The notes under the pieces were generated by a model, which ran no database searches, was not told where the DNA came from, and saw nothing but the letters and a program-made list of their open reading frames with translations. This document shows positions 33,650-35,461 of a stretch of 35,461 bases of DNA, in pieces. The DNA is taken from assembly GCA_017504305.1 (NCBI GenBank), contig JAFVRJ010000017.1, forward strand, positions 1 through 35,461. Reading direction: 5' to 3'. The stretch's first letter is position 1. Each line of letters begins with the position of its first letter. Source of the stretch: Clostridia bacterium. Its GTDB lineage: Bacteria; Bacillota; Clostridia; Christensenellales; DTU072. A program made the translations under genes and the position numbers.

Positions 33650-35166
33650 TATTCTGTAACCTCACTTGCTTCAACTGCATTTAATTCAACGTTGCCGTTT
33701 TCTTGAGCCTCGAGCTGATCGAGAGCTGCTTGAACTTCGGAACGTTTAAGTTTAATTTGGCTAAATATAAGGATACCGCCGAGAACTGCAAGCGTTACGC
33801 CTACGCACATAACCCAACCGAGTCTTGCGCTTACTTCAGGAGTTTGAGTAGTGGAGCCCTCTTGGAATCCGATAACATCGAGCATGATACCAAGCACAAA
33901 GTTAGAAATGGCTTGCCCCGTCTTATTACCAAAGGTAAGGAAGCCGGAGTAAGTAGCGGTTTTGTCTTCACCGGTACGTACTTTTTCAAGTATAACGACG
34001 TCGCCTACCATAGCGACGGGAAGGCTGTAAAGTACGCCGGTACCAAAGCCCGCGAGCATAAGCGGAGGCATCAAAATACATACGCCAAAGGTGCTCTTAT
34101 GGATTAATTCAACGATTCCGCCACGAGCAAGGAACATAATAAACAATAAAACGCAACCGGCAAGGCTTATGAGTTGCCCCATAATAACGGCTTTACGTTT
34201 ATCATACTTTTTGGAAATATACATCCAGAACGGTTGACCTGCGATAGTCATAACGAACAATGATGCCATTGCCATGTACATCTGGAACTTGGTTGTTTCA
34301 AAGGTAAAGGTAAATACGTTAAATCCAACCGCGATAAGTATGGATGCAGAAATCATCGATACCAAGTAACCGATGGTTATAGCACGGAAGTTGCCGTCTT
34401 TTAATGCACCAAAGAAGTTTACAAACATCTTCTTGGTCGATTTAATGCTTATTGGAGATGCTACTTCCTTCTTTGCAAGCTCTCTTAAGCGCGGTACGTG
34501 ACTATACGTTACGATGCACATATATATGCCGAATAGGATACAACAAGCGCTACTTAGGTACCCAAAATTAAGATAACCGTTTTGATTGAAGCGCCCGTCA
34601 ACAAGTTCACCCGCCTCATTATAAAAGTCGGTTTGGAATACGCCTATCAAGAGAGTGGGAAGCAATATGCCAAGGATGGTAAATACCGATTTAACGATTT
34701 GTATGTTTGTACGTTCGTTATAATCGTTGGTCATATCGAGCGAAAGCGCAGCAACGGGAGTTTGGAACATCGTGGTAAAGGTACGCAGTAAAACGATACA
34801 AACCATAAACCAAACCATTTTGACTGCCGGCGATAGGCTTGCGGGAATAGCCCATATCAAAATATTGACTATAACCATACCTACGGTACCTATCAAAATA
34901 AAAAGATGCCTACGCCCGAACAGATGATTTCTCGAGTTGTCACTAATAAAGCCCATTACCGGATCGGTAATAGCATCCCAAACGGTTCCTACAGCTATTG
35001 CTATACCCATAAGGGTGCCGGGAACGCCCATAACGGTGTTGCCGAAAAATAGCATATAGGAAGCAAAGGTATTAACTATCAAGCTATACCCTAAATCACC
35101 AAATCCCAAAGCAAGCTTTTGGGAAGTCGTTACCATGCGTTTTTTATTATTATTACCACTCATCAT
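33649..35166 (-). CDS. GPH-family (MelB-like) sugar:cation symporter
   Basis: A 505-aa integral membrane transporter of the glycoside-pentoside-hexuronide family within the major facilitator superfamily. The family signature is clear: WDAITDPVMGFISDN (63-77) followed by GRRHLFILIG, with about 12 hydrophobic helices. Substrate cannot be read from sequence; such carriers usually co-transport sugars with sodium or protons. I chose the ATG at 35166 (a second ATG is the next codon). The frame is open much further upstream, but that part is the rRNA spacer and 16S end. No ribosome binding site; the -10 box ends 7 nt before the ATG, so the mRNA is probably leaderless. Confidence 0.93.
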   Translation of the reverse strand: MMSGNNNKKRMVTTSQKLALGFGDLGYSLIVNTFASYMLFFGNTVMGVPGTLMGIAIAVGTVWDAITDPVMGFISDNSRNHLFGRRHLFILIGTVGMVIVNILIWAIPASLSPAVKMVWFMVCIVLLRTFTTMFQTPVAALSLDMTNDYNERTNIQIVKSVFTILGILLPTLLIGVFQTDFYNEAGELVDGRFNQNGYLNFGYLSSACCILFGIYMCIVTYSHVPRLRELAKKEVASPISIKSTKKMFVNFFGALKDGNFRAITIGYLVSMISASILIAVGFNVFTFTFETTKFQMYMAMASLFVMTIAGQPFWMYISKKYDKRKAVIMGQLISLAGCVLLFIMFLARGGIVELIHKSTFGVCILMPPLMLAGFGTGVLYSLPVAMVGDVVILEKVRTGEDKTATYSGFLTFGNKTGQAISNFVLGIMLDVIGFQEGSTTQTPEVSARLGWVMCVGVTLAVLGGILIFSQIKLKRSEVQAALDQLEAQENGNVELNAVEASEVTE

Positions 35167-35173
35167 ACTAAAA

Positions 35174-35202
35174 ATTATATCACAGCAATTATTCGATTTC
35201 AA
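35174..35202 (-). promoter_or_regulatory. Promoter of the transporter-acetyltransferase-glnS operon (leaderless)
   Basis: Minus-strand TTGAAA (35197-35202), 17-bp spacer and a perfect TATAAT (35174-35179) preceded by TGA. Only 7 nt separate the -10 from the ATG, placing the RNA start at the start codon. Confidence 0.87.
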
Positions 35203-35210
35203 TTCTTTTA

Positions 35211-35240
35211 ATATAAAAATACGCACGCGAGCGTGCGTAT
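35211..35240 (-). terminator. Terminator 2 downstream of 16S rRNA
   Basis: ACGCACGC (21-28 of this block, 35221-35228) and GCGTGCGT (35231-35238), extended by A/T pairs, form a long GC-rich stem. On the minus strand it is followed by TTTTTATATT. It lies just upstream of the transporter promoter. Confidence 0.88.
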
Positions 35241-35270
35241 TAATACAATCTACCAAATAATCCCCTACTG

Positions 35271-35296
35271 AAAATAAAAAAATCGCCGTTAGGCGA
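35271..35296 (-). terminator. Terminator 1 downstream of 16S rRNA
   Basis: TCGCC (35283-35287) and GGCGA (35292-35296) form a short GC-rich stem with a 4-nt loop, followed on the minus strand by seven T's and then ATTTTC. Confidence 0.8.
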
Positions 35297-35334
35297 GTGA
35301 ATAGGGAAACTGTACCTATATTGAACAAACAGTA

Positions 35335-35404
35335 TGTCGAGAAAAGGTTTAGGCACTCGGCATTATCCGTTAGTGCGACTAACGATTGCTCGTTAGCCTC
35401 GACA
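35335..35404 (-). ncRNA. Structured RNA spacer after 16S (three-way junction)
   Basis: TGTCGAG (35335-35341) pairs with CTCGACA (35398-35404) and closes two inner hairpins. One is CTAACGA/TCGTTAG (35379-35385, 35390-35396) with a 4-nt loop (GCAA on the transcribed strand). The other is GCACT-CGG/CCG-AGTGC (35353-35376) with a 2-nt bulge. It is part of the 16S transcript and may guide processing. I see no tRNA, 5S or 23S features in the 35240-35428 interval. Confidence 0.65.
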
Positions 35405-35428
35405 GGTTGCAGAATATTTCTGCTCCTT

Positions 35429-35461
<33 letters not shown>

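Noticed and set aside
35240..35428. tRNA or 5S rRNA gene after 16S
   Set aside because: No cloverleaf, no T-loop consensus and no 5S core sequences; the stems form a different fold ending in terminators.

Overview
The window looks like a chromosomal segment of a low-to-mid GC Gram-positive bacterium, most likely an uncultured Clostridia-type member of the Bacillota. The signs are near-universal AGGAGG-type ribosome binding sites, promoters of the TTGACA/TATAAT type (often with a TGn extension), a Clostridia-like 16S rRNA 3' end at the right edge, an L10 leader, an L7Ae-type protein next to rpsL, an RqcP-like S4 protein, RecD2, and a DUF1540-like protein. I saw no transposon, integron, prophage or CRISPR array.

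Layout, left to right. (1) 1-3885, minus strand: a rearranged 'str' cluster, L7Ae-like protein - rpsL - rpsG - fusA, then tuf (cut by the left edge) on its own promoter. (2) 4019-9628, plus strand: recD2 - comF-like - tsaD - ABC-F ATPase, a tightly packed operon starting from an apparently leaderless promoter. (3) 9632-9857: a duplicated convergent terminator element. (4) 9848-18802, minus strand: rpoB - rpoC - metK. (5) 18856-21132: a mostly plus-strand island with rqcP - ispDF (fused IspD-IspF) and rplI, plus a minus-strand DUF1540-like gene. (6) 21147-25052, minus strand: acpP, then rpmG - secE - nusG - rplK - rplA, then rplJ - rplL behind their own promoter and L10 attenuator. The usual rplL-rpoB linkage is therefore broken by the island.

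(7) 25135-31521, minus strand: the least explained part. Two adjacent transcription units hold eight genes I cannot assign to known families. Six encode proteins with a shared proline-rich motif, roughly QLTPIVQPI-x-x-VPY-S-S-Q-x-QPL followed by an aromatic and an acidic residue. It sits either in small soluble proteins or in the cytoplasmic tail ahead of a four-helix membrane domain. The other two encode paralogous membrane proteins with an acidic loop outside the membrane. One gene, a double zinc-ribbon membrane protein, is broken by an apparent single-base frameshift. This is the best candidate for an undescribed system.

(8) 31615-35202, minus strand: a GPH-type sugar transporter (again an apparently leaderless mRNA), a GNAT acetyltransferase and glnS in one operon. 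(9) 35211-35461, minus strand: the last ~33 nt of a 16S rRNA, a structured spacer and two terminators, with no tRNA or 23S following.

Most of the window is core information processing (translation, transcription, secretion, tRNA modification), SAM, isoprenoid and fatty-acid supply. The unusual points are the motif-protein locus, the natural arginine at S12 position 88, three leaderless genes with extended -10 promoters, the duplicated terminator cassette and the isolated 16S end.
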